Part shown: piece by piece, positions 37,669-46,533 of the stretch
Numbering within the stretch: position 1 is the first letter of the stretch
Layout of the letters: the number at the start of each line of letters is the position of its first letter
Assembly (NCBI RefSeq): GCF_900156155.1
Contig: NZ_FTMD01000002.1
Location: 1-64,000 of the forward strand
Origin: Aromatoleum tolulyticum
Lineage (GTDB): Bacteria; Pseudomonadota; Gammaproteobacteria; Burkholderiales; Rhodocyclaceae
Length of the DNA: 64,000 nt
Direction of reading: 5' to 3'
The notes under the pieces: model-generated
Seen by the model: the letters and a program-made list of their open reading frames with translations, nothing else
What the model was told of the DNA's origin: nothing
The model's database searches: none
Position numbers and translations under genes: made by a program

Positions 37669-40221
37669 GTGCGACACCAATTCACCCACGCGCTGCACGA
37701 ACTTGAACTGAAGATCTTCGCGTTCCCGCGCCTCGTGCTCGTCGCGATCCTTGCGGTCACGGCGTATTTCGCGCTGCAGATCCCGGCGCTGAAGATGCAC
37801 ACCGAATTCGGCGACCTGCTGCCTCAGCGCCATGCGTTCATCCGGCTGCACAACGAGATCCGCGACACCTTCGGCGGCGCAAACCAGGTCGTCGTCGCGG
37901 TCGAGGTCGAGGACGGCACGATCTTCACGAACGACACGCTCGCGCTGATCCACCGCGTCACGCAGGCCGTCGACAGCCTGTCGGGCGTGAATCACAACCT
38001 CGTCTCCAGCCTGACACACCGGACGTCGCGGAAGATCTGGCTGACCGAGGACGGCGAGATGCGCTCCCAGCCGTACTACGATCCGCAGCGTCCCGCGCTG
38101 TCGGTCGACGAACTCGATGCGCTTGGCAAGGAGGTCCGCGCGAACCCGCGCATCTACGGACTGCTCGTGTCGCCCGACGCGAAAGCCGCCCTCGTCAAGG
38201 CGCAGATGAACGAAGCCGGCGCGATCGACTACGAGAAGATCTTCGCCGAGCTGCAGGCGGCGCGCGCGAAGGAGCAGGCGGCCGGCACGAAGATCCACGC
38301 GACCGGCCAGCCGGTGCTGATCGGCTGGGTCTACACCTATCTGCCGCAGATCCTACAGATCTTCCTCTACACGCTGCTGCTGATGGTCGGGCTGCTGGTC
38401 GCGTATTTCCGCCGCTTCTACGGCGTCGCGCTGCCGCTCGTCGGCATCGCGCTGTCGTCGGTCTGGGGCCTTGGCTTCGTGTCGAAGATGGGCTGGAACC
38501 TCGATCCGCTGTCGCTCGTGATCCCGTTCCTGATCGCTGCGCGCGCGATGTCGCACAGCATCCAGCTCGTCGAGCGCTACTACGCCGAGCTCGAGACGAG
38601 TCGCGACGGCCGCGTCGCGGCGCGCGCGGCGTTCGAGGACTTGTTCCGGCCAGGGGCGCTGGCGATCTCGGTGGATGCGATCGGCATCGCCGTACTCGCG
38701 CTCGGCGCGGCGCCGATCAACACGAAGCTCGGCTACTACGCCGGTTTCTGGGCGTTCTCGGTGTTCTTCACGGTGCTGCTGGTCGTGCCGCTGCTGCTGT
38801 GGCTGCTGCCCGCGCCGCGCAATACCGAGAACCGCCGCGGCTGGGCGCATGCGGCGGTCGAGCGGGTGTTCGGTGCAGTGGCCGGCCGCCGCGCGGCGGC
38901 CTCAGTGTTGGCGGTCGCCGCGGTGCTGTTCGTCGTCGGCGGCGTGCTCGCCGCGCGGGTCATGATCGGCGAGGCCGAGGCCGGTTCACCGCTGCTGTAT
39001 CCGGACCACGACTACAACGTGTCGTCGCGCGCGATCAACGCGCGCTTTCCCGGCTCCGAGGAGCTCTACATCGTCGCGCGCACCGAGGAGAAGGGCGGGC
39101 TGAAGCGGCCCGAGGTACTGCGCGCAATCGAGCAGTTCCAGCACCACATGCTGCTCGATCCGGCGCTCGGCGGCACCAAGGCGCTGCCCGGCCTGGTGCG
39201 CGCGGTCAACGGCCTGATCCACAACACCGACCCGCGCTGGAACCAGATTCCCGAGTCGGCCTCGGCGGTCGGCGGGCTGCTTTTCGCGTACATGGCGGCG
39301 AGCCCGATCCCCGGCGCGCTCGCCGAGTTCCTCGACGCCGACGAGCGCGACGCGAACCTCGTCTTCTACTACAAGGACAAGCAGGCCGACACGATCCGGC
39401 GCGCGGTGCATGTGGCCGAGCAGGGCATCGCCAAGGTCGGGGCGGTGGAGGGCTTCGAGCTGCGCCTGGGCGGCGGCGCGATCGGTGTCAATGCCGCGAT
39501 CAACGACGCCGTCGACGACGACAACCGCCTGATCGTGCCGCTCGTGCTCGCGCTGGCGTTCGTCTTCGTGACGATGTCCTACGGCTCGCTCCATGCCGGC
39601 TGGCTGATGGTGCTGCCGATGCTGTTCGCCACGGTCATGACCTACGCGTACATGGGCGCCATGGGCATCGGCATCAACGTCAATACCGTGCCCGTCATCG
39701 CCGTCGGCATCGGCGTCGGCATCGACTACGCGATCTACATCATGAACCGCATCCGCGAGGAGACGGCCGCGTGCGGCGACCTCGGCCGGGCGGTGCGCAT
39801 CGCGGCCGGGACGACGGGCTTCGCGGTGGTGTTCACCGCGGTGACCCTGATCGCGGGCGTGATCATGTGGGTCCTCCTGTCCGATCTGCGTTTCCAGGCG
39901 GATTCCGCGCTGCTGCTGACCCTGATGCTGGTGCTCAACGCGCTCGCCGCGATGCTGCTGATGCCGGCGTGGGTCGTGATGTTCAAGCCGACCTTCATCA
40001 CGAAGGCACGGCTCGACGAAGACGGCGTGCTGCAGGCGGCTTCACGCGGCGGCCGACAACAACGAGGGGAGGACGAAGGTGAGGAAATCCGCAACGAAGG
40101 ATCGCCGCAACGCGCCGCTCGCGGCCGGCATGCTGACGCTCGCCGTCGGCGTTGTGCACACGGGCTGCGCCGCGGCCGGCGACATTCCGAACGAGGAGGC
40201 GCGCGTCGACGTGGTCTATGA
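37669..40221 (+). CDS. RND superfamily (MMPL-type) transporter
   Basis: This 850-residue inner-membrane protein starts with GTG 9 bp after the previous gene. It shows two repeats of one helix plus a large periplasmic domain plus five helices: TM1 near residues 20-36, a helix cluster about 215-380, and a second cluster about 615-780 (VIAVGIGVGIDYAIYIMNRI is the characteristic helix). It would move a hydrophobic substrate or lipid-like molecule. The last ~50 residues are Arg/Gly-rich and overlap the next gene by 143 bp, so the C-terminus may be artificially long. Confidence 0.85.
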   Translation: MRHQFTHALHELELKIFAFPRLVLVAILAVTAYFALQIPALKMHTEFGDLLPQRHAFIRLHNEIRDTFGGANQVVVAVEVEDGTIFTNDTLALIHRVTQAVDSLSGVNHNLVSSLTHRTSRKIWLTEDGEMRSQPYYDPQRPALSVDELDALGKEVRANPRIYGLLVSPDAKAALVKAQMNEAGAIDYEKIFAELQAARAKEQAAGTKIHATGQPVLIGWVYTYLPQILQIFLYTLLLMVGLLVAYFRRFYGVALPLVGIALSSVWGLGFVSKMGWNLDPLSLVIPFLIAARAMSHSIQLVERYYAELETSRDGRVAARAAFEDLFRPGALAISVDAIGIAVLALGAAPINTKLGYYAGFWAFSVFFTVLLVVPLLLWLLPAPRNTENRRGWAHAAVERVFGAVAGRRAAASVLAVAAVLFVVGGVLAARVMIGEAEAGSPLLYPDHDYNVSSRAINARFPGSEELYIVARTEEKGGLKRPEVLRAIEQFQHHMLLDPALGGTKALPGLVRAVNGLIHNTDPRWNQIPESASAVGGLLFAYMAASPIPGALAEFLDADERDANLVFYYKDKQADTIRRAVHVAEQGIAKVGAVEGFELRLGGGAIGVNAAINDAVDDDNRLIVPLVLALAFVFVTMSYGSLHAGWLMVLPMLFATVMTYAYMGAMGIGINVNTVPVIAVGIGVGIDYAIYIMNRIREETAACGDLGRAVRIAAGTTGFAVVFTAVTLIAGVIMWVLLSDLRFQADSALLLTLMLVLNALAAMLLMPAWVVMFKPTFITKARLDEDGVLQAASRGGRQQRGEDEGEEIRNEGSPQRAARGRHADARRRRCAHGLRRGRRHSERGGARRRGL

Positions 40222-42085
40222 GAACGCGACGTTCGCGCGCCGCGACGTCGGGCTGTCGAAGTTCCGCAACACGCTGAAGGTCGACATCGACCGCCAGCTC
40301 GGCCGGCGCGGCGCGTTCGACGACGTCGGTGTGAACCTGAAGCTGCGCGGCACGTTCGACGGCGTCTATCGTCTGAATGAAGACACCTACGGCAACAAGG
40401 CCGGCGGCGCGGTCCGGCTCGAGAACACCGTCGGCATCCCGGGTTCGAGCGTGGCGCACGGCGACGGCCTCGGCAGCCCGACCAGCCCGCTGACCGCCGG
40501 GCTCGCGGGGCTGCCCGGCGGCGGCGCCTTCGGCTTCAACTCGACCGACCCGTCGGCGCCGCGCTACAACCCGAACGAGGGGATGGTCGTGCTCGGCGAG
40601 CATCTCCACCGCACCGACGGCGGCGTCGCCTTCGCGGTGCCGGTGCGCCCGTGCGACAAGGACTCGCGCGGCTGCATCAAGGACTACCTCGACGCGACCC
40701 GCCAAGAGCTCGAGTCGCCCGAGTTCAACGACCGCTGGGACTTCATCCGCGAGGCCTACGTGACCGGCTCCGTGCCGTTCGACGACGGCTCCGCCTTGTT
40801 CATGAAGGTCGGCAAGCAGCAGGTCGTGTGGGGCCGCACCGACCTCTTCCGCGTGCTCGACGTCATCAACCCGGTCGATTACTCGCGCAACAACATCTAC
40901 GACGAACTCCAGGACATCCGCATCCCGATGTGGATCATGCAGGCGGAGTACCGGGCGGGCGCGACGGAGACCTTCGACGACCTCAACTTCGCAGTCGTGT
41001 GGAACTTCGACAAGTTCCGGCCGCACAACATCGGCCAGTGCGGCAGCCCGAACGTGATCCTCGACGCGGGCTGCTTCATGCGCGGCATGAAGAACCTGTG
41101 GGACAACGGCGGCACCGTCGCGAACTTCGCGAACCTGGGCCTGCCGGGGCTCGCGGCGACCGACTTCGGCCCGAACCAGATCGGCATCCGCAAGGCGCAT
41201 CTGCCGAACTGGTCGCTGTCGAACACGCAGCTGGGCGTCAAGCTCGAAGGCCAGAAGAGCGGCGTCGGCTTCTCGCTGAATGCGCTGACCTACCGCTCGC
41301 AGCTGCCGTCGCTGCGCGGCGGCATCCCGGCGAACAACCCGTTCGACCCGGTCGGTGCCGTCGACACGCAGCCGCAACCGCATCCGTACCCGTACCTGAT
41401 CGCATTCGACGTGCACTTCCCGCGGGTGAACCTGATCGGCGGATCGATGGATCTGCAGGTGGATGCGATCAAATCGGTATTCCGGCTCGAGGCGGCGCTG
41501 ACCGAGGGCGAGGAGTTCCCGAACGGCTTGCGCAAGCGCCTGTTCTCCGAGTCGCGTGTGTTCCGTTATGTGGTCGGCTGGGATCGTCCGACCTTCATCC
41601 CGTTCCTCAACAAGACCCGCGCGTTCCTGATCTCGGCGCAGCTGTTCGGCCAGCACCTGCTCGACCACGAGCTGGAGGACCGTCCGCTCGGCAAGGTCGG
41701 CATGCCGGACTGGAAGGACAACAACATCTTCACGCTGCTCCTGAAGGGCTTCTACATGAACGACCGGCTGAGCCCGCAGGTGATCATGGCGCACGACTTC
41801 CGCGGCGAGGCGACCACGATCGCGCCATCGATCGACTGGCTCGTCAGCGACAACCTGAAGCTCACGGTCGGCGCGAACGTGAAGGTCGGCCGCGGCGCAC
41901 GCAAGTTCGACGACTGCCGCACCTGCAACCCCTTCCATCCGTTCTCCGCCTCGCCGGGGCAGGGGCCGAACGACGGCTCGCTCGGCCTGGGCGGATTCGA
42001 GCCGCTCGGCCGCTTCCGCGCCGGCCCGATCGGCATGGCGCAGGAGGAAGACGAGTTGCAGTTCGTACTGCAGTACAAGTTCTGA
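40079..42085 (+). CDS. DUF1302 outer-membrane protein
   Basis: This 668-residue protein starts with GTG behind a GGGGAGG ribosome-binding site. A signal peptide precedes a body with typical DUF1302 features (FMKVGKQQVVWGRTDLFRVL, DVINPVDYSRNNIYDELQDI) and a C-terminus ELQFVLQYKF ending in Phe, as in outer-membrane barrels. The family is thought to form outer-membrane channels for hydrophobic compounds, although this is mostly inferred. It overlaps the RND gene and is 19 bp before the DUF1329 gene. Confidence 0.85.
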   Translation: MRKSATKDRRNAPLAAGMLTLAVGVVHTGCAAAGDIPNEEARVDVVYENATFARRDVGLSKFRNTLKVDIDRQLGRRGAFDDVGVNLKLRGTFDGVYRLNEDTYGNKAGGAVRLENTVGIPGSSVAHGDGLGSPTSPLTAGLAGLPGGGAFGFNSTDPSAPRYNPNEGMVVLGEHLHRTDGGVAFAVPVRPCDKDSRGCIKDYLDATRQELESPEFNDRWDFIREAYVTGSVPFDDGSALFMKVGKQQVVWGRTDLFRVLDVINPVDYSRNNIYDELQDIRIPMWIMQAEYRAGATETFDDLNFAVVWNFDKFRPHNIGQCGSPNVILDAGCFMRGMKNLWDNGGTVANFANLGLPGLAATDFGPNQIGIRKAHLPNWSLSNTQLGVKLEGQKSGVGFSLNALTYRSQLPSLRGGIPANNPFDPVGAVDTQPQPHPYPYLIAFDVHFPRVNLIGGSMDLQVDAIKSVFRLEAALTEGEEFPNGLRKRLFSESRVFRYVVGWDRPTFIPFLNKTRAFLISAQLFGQHLLDHELEDRPLGKVGMPDWKDNNIFTLLLKGFYMNDRLSPQVIMAHDFRGEATTIAPSIDWLVSDNLKLTVGANVKVGRGARKFDDCRTCNPFHPFSASPGQGPNDGSLGLGGFEPLGRFRAGPIGMAQEEDELQFVLQYKF

Positions 42086-42104
42086 TTCCCGGAGGAGGAC
42101 GACA

Positions 42105-43406
42105 ATGAAGATGAAGACAATGACATCGATGCTGTTGGCGGCCGGCGCGATCGGCACGGCGCAGGCCGCGACCGAGGCCGACGTCGACAAGAGCTTCGGC
42201 CCGTACAAGAGCGGCGTGCCGACGGTCGCCGGCGTCAAGCCCGGCATGGTCATCGACAAGAACAACGTCGAGGCCGCGAAGGCCGCGCTGATCCCGAGCA
42301 TGGCGCAATTCATCAAGAGCGGGCAGACGACGCTCGCGGTGGGCGAGACCTACTCGTTCGGCATCAGCAAGAACTACATCGATGCGACGCGCAAGAACCT
42401 CAACAAGGTGTCGCTGGGCCCCAATGTCGGCGATCTGGTCGGCTTCGTCGCCGGCCGGCCGTTCCCGCAGGAGCCCGACGCGAAGGACCCGCGCGCCGGC
42501 GAGAAGGTGTTCTGGAACTTCCAGCACAACAACCGCATCGGCGACAGCTACACGATCTGGCCGTGGCACATGGAATACAAGAACATGGCGAGCGGCAAGG
42601 TCGAGCGCACGCTGAAGCAGGAATACCACATCATCCAGTGGAAGCACCGCGTCGACCAGGATCCGCGCCCGGAGGTCGAGCCCAACCCCTCGCAGTTGCT
42701 GCGCTCGGGCTACCTGAAGGTGCATGAGCCGCAGGATCTGAAGGACACGCAGCTCCTGATCAGCCGCTTCTCGGACGACGCGAAGCTCGACGAGGTGTAC
42801 CTCTACCTCGGCTTCCAGCGCCGCGTGCGCCGCCTGGCGTCGAACCAGGTCACCGACCCATTCCTCGGCTCGGACCTGATGGTGGAGGACTTCGAGGGCT
42901 ACAACGGCCGCATGCGCGACATGAAGTGGGAATACAAGGGCACGCGCGAACTCCTGGTGCCGTTCTACGCCCACAACAAGCAGAAACTCGCCGAGGAACC
43001 GAAGGAGGCCGACGGCTTCAAGTTCATCGACTTCGGCGGCGAAGGGGCGTGCTTCCCGAACGTGACGTGGCAACTGCGCAAGACCTACGTCATCGAATCG
43101 GTGCCGGTCAATCCCGACCACGTCATCAGCAAACGCGTGCATTACGTCGACGCCGAGACCTACGCGCTGAGCCTGAACGAGATCTACGACCGCAAGGGCG
43201 AGCTGTGGAAGACCTTCATCATCGCCTACACGGATTCGGAGAGCCACATGCCGAAGAACGCCGGACGCGGCGTGGCGATCAACGACGGCTTCAGCATCAT
43301 CGATGTGCAGGCGAAGCATTGCTCGACCGGCAAGTTCAAAGTGCACCTCGACCAGGAGATGAGCCCGACGAAGCTCTTCTCGGTGCAGTACATGCGCGGC
43401 AGCTGA
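42105..43406 (+). CDS. DUF1329 periplasmic/outer-membrane protein
   Basis: This 433-residue protein has a signal peptide (MTSMLLAAGAIGTAQAA) and family segments PYKSGVPTVAGVKPGMVIDK and RRVRRLASNQVTDPFLGSDL. DUF1329 proteins have a LolA/LolB-like fold and are the constant partner of DUF1302 proteins, perhaps carrying a lipophilic ligand through the periplasm. Last gene of the transport operon, followed by a clear terminator. Confidence 0.87.
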   Translation: MKMKTMTSMLLAAGAIGTAQAATEADVDKSFGPYKSGVPTVAGVKPGMVIDKNNVEAAKAALIPSMAQFIKSGQTTLAVGETYSFGISKNYIDATRKNLNKVSLGPNVGDLVGFVAGRPFPQEPDAKDPRAGEKVFWNFQHNNRIGDSYTIWPWHMEYKNMASGKVERTLKQEYHIIQWKHRVDQDPRPEVEPNPSQLLRSGYLKVHEPQDLKDTQLLISRFSDDAKLDEVYLYLGFQRRVRRLASNQVTDPFLGSDLMVEDFEGYNGRMRDMKWEYKGTRELLVPFYAHNKQKLAEEPKEADGFKFIDFGGEGACFPNVTWQLRKTYVIESVPVNPDHVISKRVHYVDAETYALSLNEIYDRKGELWKTFIIAYTDSESHMPKNAGRGVAINDGFSIIDVQAKHCSTGKFKVHLDQEMSPTKLFSVQYMRGS

Positions 43407-43432
43407 GGTCCGCGGGGCAGGTTGAGGAGAGG

Positions 43433-43455
43433 GGGGCGCGAAAGCGCCCCTTTTT
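43433..43455 (+). terminator. Rho-independent terminator of the transport operon
   Basis: A GGGGCGC / GCGCCCC stem with a GAAA tetraloop is followed by TTTTT. It marks the left boundary of the inserted integron relic. Confidence 0.88.
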
Positions 43456-43703
43456 CATATTGGGAAGGACGCGCGCTCCGCCGCGAACGATGTCAGGAAC
43501 GCCTTCATCTGGCGCTTTCCAATGTCACGGGGATGGTGCAGCCCCCGAAACATGTTGTATCGTCTGATCCAACGAGGTACGCCATTCCGGTATGCAAGCT
43601 GTGATGCTTCAACCGAAGCGTTCACGCACGAGGTCGAGCAGCATCGGGGTCCGGAGGCGACGGACACGGGAGAGGGAGGTTTCCCCACGCTCTCGGACAC
43701 CAT
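43456..43703 (-). pseudogene. intI: Integron integrase intI, N-terminal relic with frameshifts
   Basis: On the complementary strand, starting near 43703, the integron-integrase N-terminus can be followed through three frames: VSESVGKPPSPVSVASGPR, then LLDLVRERFG, then RLKHHSLHTGMAYLV, then RWIRRYNMFRGLHHPRDIG with KRQMKAFLTSFAAER. This matches the SAM-like core-binding domain of IntI (consensus: LLD-VRER, RLKHYS-RTE-AYV, WIRRFILFH-KRHP-EMG, EAFLTHLAVER). The catalytic domain is absent: the relic ends at the terminator of the preceding operon. Orientation opposite to the cassettes is as in other integrons. Confidence 0.78.
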
Positions 43704-43819
43704 GACGTATAAATGTCTAGATTCCCCTTACGAAACATCGGCTTGTCAGTGGGCGACAGGATATTCGCGCTGTCCGATAACATTCTAATTTCGACACTTG
43801 GTGTCGACCGACGTTAGGC
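43704..43819 (+). other. attI-like recombination region with core site GTTAGGC
   Basis: The interval between the intI relic and the first cassette ORF ends in a perfect GTTRRRY core site, GTTAGGC (43813-43819). It is preceded by a hairpin TCGACAC-TTG-GTGTCGA at about 43789-43805. This is where attI, and usually the cassette promoter Pc, is expected. I cannot name a convincing Pc here. Confidence 0.6.
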
Positions 43820-43831
43820 ATCACAACCACC

Positions 43832-44593
43832 ATGGACCGCACTTCATTCCATCTTCCGTTCACCGAGCAGCACGTTCCGAAATGGCCGTGCCCAAAGTGT
43901 GGCGTTGGCCACCTCGCCCTAGTGCCGAAGACGCTGGTGCACAAGGAGACGCCCGAAAGCTTGCGCGAACACGAACACGAGGCGTGGGAGCCGGATTGGA
44001 TCAGATACGTCTTCTCATGCGTCTTCGAGTGCACGAACGCCGACTGCAAGGAAGTAGTTGCCTGCTGCGGAGAAGGTCGGGTGGATTTCTTCGAGTACGA
44101 GGATGAAGAGCACGGATGGGCGCAGTCATCCGACGACCGCTTTACGCCAAAGTACTTCAATCCACCATTGGTCCTGATGGACATCCCGAAGAACTGTCCG
44201 CCAGAGGCAGCTGCTCATCTCACCGAATCCTTTGCACTGTTCTTTGCCGATCCAGGGGCCGCGCTGAACTGCACACGAGCGGCAGTGGAAGCAGTCCTGA
44301 CGAACCTCGGGATCAAGAGGTTTGTACTGTCAAATGGAAAGCGGAGGCCGGTTAACCTGCACCAGAGAATCCAACTGCTTCCTCCGAAGTACGACGATCT
44401 GAAAGAAATGCTGTTGGCAGTAAAGTGGCTCGGGAATGCAGGCAGCCACGATGGCGACAAACCCAACGCGGGAGATGTCCGAACGACGTACGACCTTCTC
44501 GAGCACGCACTTTCTGAGATCTACGAAGCCAAGGGGAAAAAGTTGAAGGCCATCGCGAAGAAGGTGAACAAGAAGAAGGGGCCGCTCAAGTGA
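43832..44593 (+). CDS. Cassette 1: DUF4145-like (HEPN superfamily) protein with zinc ribbon
   Basis: This 253-residue protein starts 12 bp after the core site. The N-terminus has a zinc-ribbon-like pair CPKC (residues 20-23) and later CTNADC and CC residues. The C-terminal ~120 residues match DUF4145: an all-helical segment LNCTRAAVEAVLTNLG, LPPKYDDLKEMLLAVKWLGN and the conserved GNAGSHDG motif. The tail is Lys-rich. DUF4145 belongs to the HEPN superfamily and is often found with restriction or defence genes. The stop codon lies directly before the R'' site, as usual in cassettes. Confidence 0.72.
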   Translation: MDRTSFHLPFTEQHVPKWPCPKCGVGHLALVPKTLVHKETPESLREHEHEAWEPDWIRYVFSCVFECTNADCKEVVACCGEGRVDFFEYEDEEHGWAQSSDDRFTPKYFNPPLVLMDIPKNCPPEAAAHLTESFALFFADPGAALNCTRAAVEAVLTNLGIKRFVLSNGKRRPVNLHQRIQLLPPKYDDLKEMLLAVKWLGNAGSHDGDKPNAGDVRTTYDLLEHALSEIYEAKGKKLKAIAKKVNKKKGPLK

Positions 44594-44594
44594 T

Positions 44595-44735
44595 GCCTAA
44601 CCCTGCCCCAAGGGACTTCCCGTCAACCTCTTCTTTGCAGACCGGCCGCAGGCCGATCATGACGTCGATCACGTACTCATCTATGGACCTCCGCGCTGCG
44701 CGCTCCGGCGGTCGGTTAGCTCCACTTCGTTATGC
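44595..44735 (+). repeat. attC site of cassette 1
   Basis: R'' GCCTAAC (44595-44601) is the exact reverse complement of the GTTAGGC at the start of this cassette, as expected for one excisable cassette. The site ends with the R' of the next cassette, GTTATGC (44729-44735). Total 141 bp, at the upper end of known attC sizes. The first ~52 bp are nearly identical to the site after cassette 5. Confidence 0.8.
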
Positions 44736-44754
44736 GTCGGTTTGACGCTATCAA

Positions 44755-45615
44755 ATGACTACCGTGACTTCCGTCCTTGTCCCGTCGTTGCAAGACCTCG
44801 AAGAGACCATTTCAGACTTTCGGGACGCTTCCTTCCAGTCTTGCGAAAGCGTTCTTGAGCGCCTCATATACCAACTGGACGAAGAACCAATGTCCGGCTT
44901 CCTTGCAGCAGTACTGCCAGCGCCAATATTTTCTGAATGGTTCGGTAAGACACAAGGATCGGTTGGGTCGATGGTTGGGTCAGGGGTACTCGAGTGGCCT
45001 GTTGACAGAAGCGAACGCGTCGCGATGCAAATCGCCCTTGTTCGAGCTATTGCATCGAAGCAGGTACGCTTCCTCGATTTCGTTCACCAGTTCTACTATT
45101 CGGGACGAAACTTGTCGGACCACGTGGAAGCCTTCGCTGCCAAGCTCCTCGAACCTTTACTCCGTGATATGAAGCGCCTAACAGAGTCGCGGGCAGTACC
45201 ACCGGTTCTTTTTGAAGCGATGGGCAACTTGCCCCCCAGCGGGGATGCCCTTCTTGACTCGATGCTTCGGGATGCATGCCTCAAGTTCAAGGATCCAGCC
45301 CCCAAGGCTCGTGCAGAAGCGACGGAGAAACTATGGGACGCTTGGGAGAGGCTGAAATCTGTGGAGGTCCAAGGCAACAAGAAGCTTTCGGTGATACGCC
45401 TGTTGGATCGCGCGTCACCCGATCCTGCTTTCAGAACGTACCTTGAGGCAGAGGCAAAGACACTTACAGAGATTGGGAACGCTTTCCACATCCGGCATTT
45501 CGAAACCGACAAGATATCGCTCGCCCAGCCTGAGCAGTTCGATTACCTTTTCCATCGGCTCTACGCGCTCATGCACTTCCTTCTATTCAGTCGCCAGCGC
45601 GGCGATGACGCATAA
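44755..45615 (+). CDS. Cassette 2: hypothetical protein, weakly Abi/HEPN-like C-terminus
   Basis: This is a 286-residue, mostly helical protein with no signal peptide. The C-terminal stretch EIGNAFHIRHFETDKISLAQ plus FDYLFHRLYALMHFLL recalls the C-terminal part of abortive-infection proteins of the AbiJ type and related HEPN-like modules; the N-terminal two thirds I do not recognise. The stop codon overlaps the R'' core GCATAAC. Codon use and GC differ from the flanking catabolic genes. Function not assigned. Confidence 0.6.
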   Translation: MTTVTSVLVPSLQDLEETISDFRDASFQSCESVLERLIYQLDEEPMSGFLAAVLPAPIFSEWFGKTQGSVGSMVGSGVLEWPVDRSERVAMQIALVRAIASKQVRFLDFVHQFYYSGRNLSDHVEAFAAKLLEPLLRDMKRLTESRAVPPVLFEAMGNLPPSGDALLDSMLRDACLKFKDPAPKARAEATEKLWDAWERLKSVEVQGNKKLSVIRLLDRASPDPAFRTYLEAEAKTLTEIGNAFHIRHFETDKISLAQPEQFDYLFHRLYALMHFLLFSRQRGDDA

Positions 45616-45686
45616 CCCCTCCATCGAGCGGACGGCTCCGGTAAGCCGCGCTTGCCTACGCCCGCCACTCATGTCAAACGTTTAGA
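45610..45686 (+). repeat. attC site of cassette 2
   Basis: R'' GCATAAC (45610-45616) is the exact reverse complement of GTTATGC that opens this cassette (44729). Internal arms GAGCGGACG and CGCCCGCCACTC are partly complementary. The right end AACGTTTAGA (45678-45687) is a degenerate R' (GTTTAGA against GTTRRRY). Length about 77 bp, typical of attC. Confidence 0.75.
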
Positions 45687-45693
45687 ACTCACC

Positions 45694-46449
45694 GTGCAAC
45701 CGACCAAAGTTACCGAACGCATTAAAGCGAAAGCACTGGAGCTTCTTGCGCAGCATCCCGAGGGACTACGGTACTCGGAACTACACGCGAAGATCTTGAA
45801 GACAGATAGCACTTTCAATCCGAATACAATCAACGGCTGCATCTGGAACCTTGACTCCATCTACCCGGAGAAGGTGTACAAGCCATCCAAAGGACTCTTC
45901 CGTCTCCTGAAGAACAGTCCATCGGATACAGAAGTGCCAACTCTGCCGAATTCTGCTACGGCGACTGCTAACAAAGTAACGGAAGAAGATTTCTACGCGC
46001 CCTTCGCCGACTGGCTCAAGAACGAGATTGAAGATGTAACCCATGCAATTCCACTTGGCGGTAATAAGTTCAAAGATAAGTGGGGTACGCCTGACGTCGT
46101 CGGGAAGCGCGAATCAATGCGTAGTGACATCATCAAAGGCCCTACAGAAATCGTTTCCGCTGAGATAAAGACCGAGACCCTTCAACTCGTTACCGCCTTC
46201 GGTCAAGCATGCGCATATAAGCTGTTCAGCCACAGAGTCTACCTGGTAGTTCCTCGCCAGTCCCAGAAGGAAGAGATATCGCGACTCGACTCCTTGTGCC
46301 AGATATTTGGTATTGGCTTGGTCACATTCGACGCACAATCCCCAGCGACTCCTGATTTCAGAATCCATGTACGCCCGGCTCGGCATGAACCTGATCTTTT
46401 CTACACGAACAGGAACATGGCACTCATCGAGAAGAGTCTTTTCTCATAA
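45694..46449 (+). CDS. Cassette 3: winged-helix plus PD-(D/E)XK nuclease-like protein
   Basis: This is about 251 residues from the GTG at 45694; the longer frame from TTG 45652 runs through the attC site and is unlikely. Residues ~1-70 look like a HARE-HTH/winged-helix domain (KALELLAQHPEGLRYSELHA, INGCIWNLDSIYP). The C-terminal half resembles a restriction-endonuclease fold: HAIPLGGNKFKDKWGTPDVV, then EIVSAEIKTE (acidic residue plus E-x-K) and a Gln in FGQACAYKLF. Similar two-domain proteins (COG2958-like) are predicted nucleases or regulators. Catalytic activity is inference. Confidence 0.6.
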   Translation: MQPTKVTERIKAKALELLAQHPEGLRYSELHAKILKTDSTFNPNTINGCIWNLDSIYPEKVYKPSKGLFRLLKNSPSDTEVPTLPNSATATANKVTEEDFYAPFADWLKNEIEDVTHAIPLGGNKFKDKWGTPDVVGKRESMRSDIIKGPTEIVSAEIKTETLQLVTAFGQACAYKLFSHRVYLVVPRQSQKEEISRLDSLCQIFGIGLVTFDAQSPATPDFRIHVRPARHEPDLFYTNRNMALIEKSLFS

Positions 46450-46479
46450 ATGCGATACTCGTTGGAAAGTTGTTTATGA
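46444..46479. repeat. Inverted repeat after cassette 3
   Basis: TCATAAA (46444-46450, overlapping the stop codon) and TTTATGA (46473-46479) form 7-bp arms around 22 bp. It could be a degenerate attC or a weak RNA hairpin; the AAC/GTT cores of a real attC are missing. Confidence 0.35.
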
Positions 46480-46533
46480 CCGGGGTATCTACAGCGTCCA
46501 TTTATTCACTCGCACGTCCCGATTAGGTGAGCT

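Noticed and set aside
45652-45693. TTG start upstream of cassette 3
   Set aside because: These codons lie inside the attC site; the GTG at 45694 just after the core site is more plausible.
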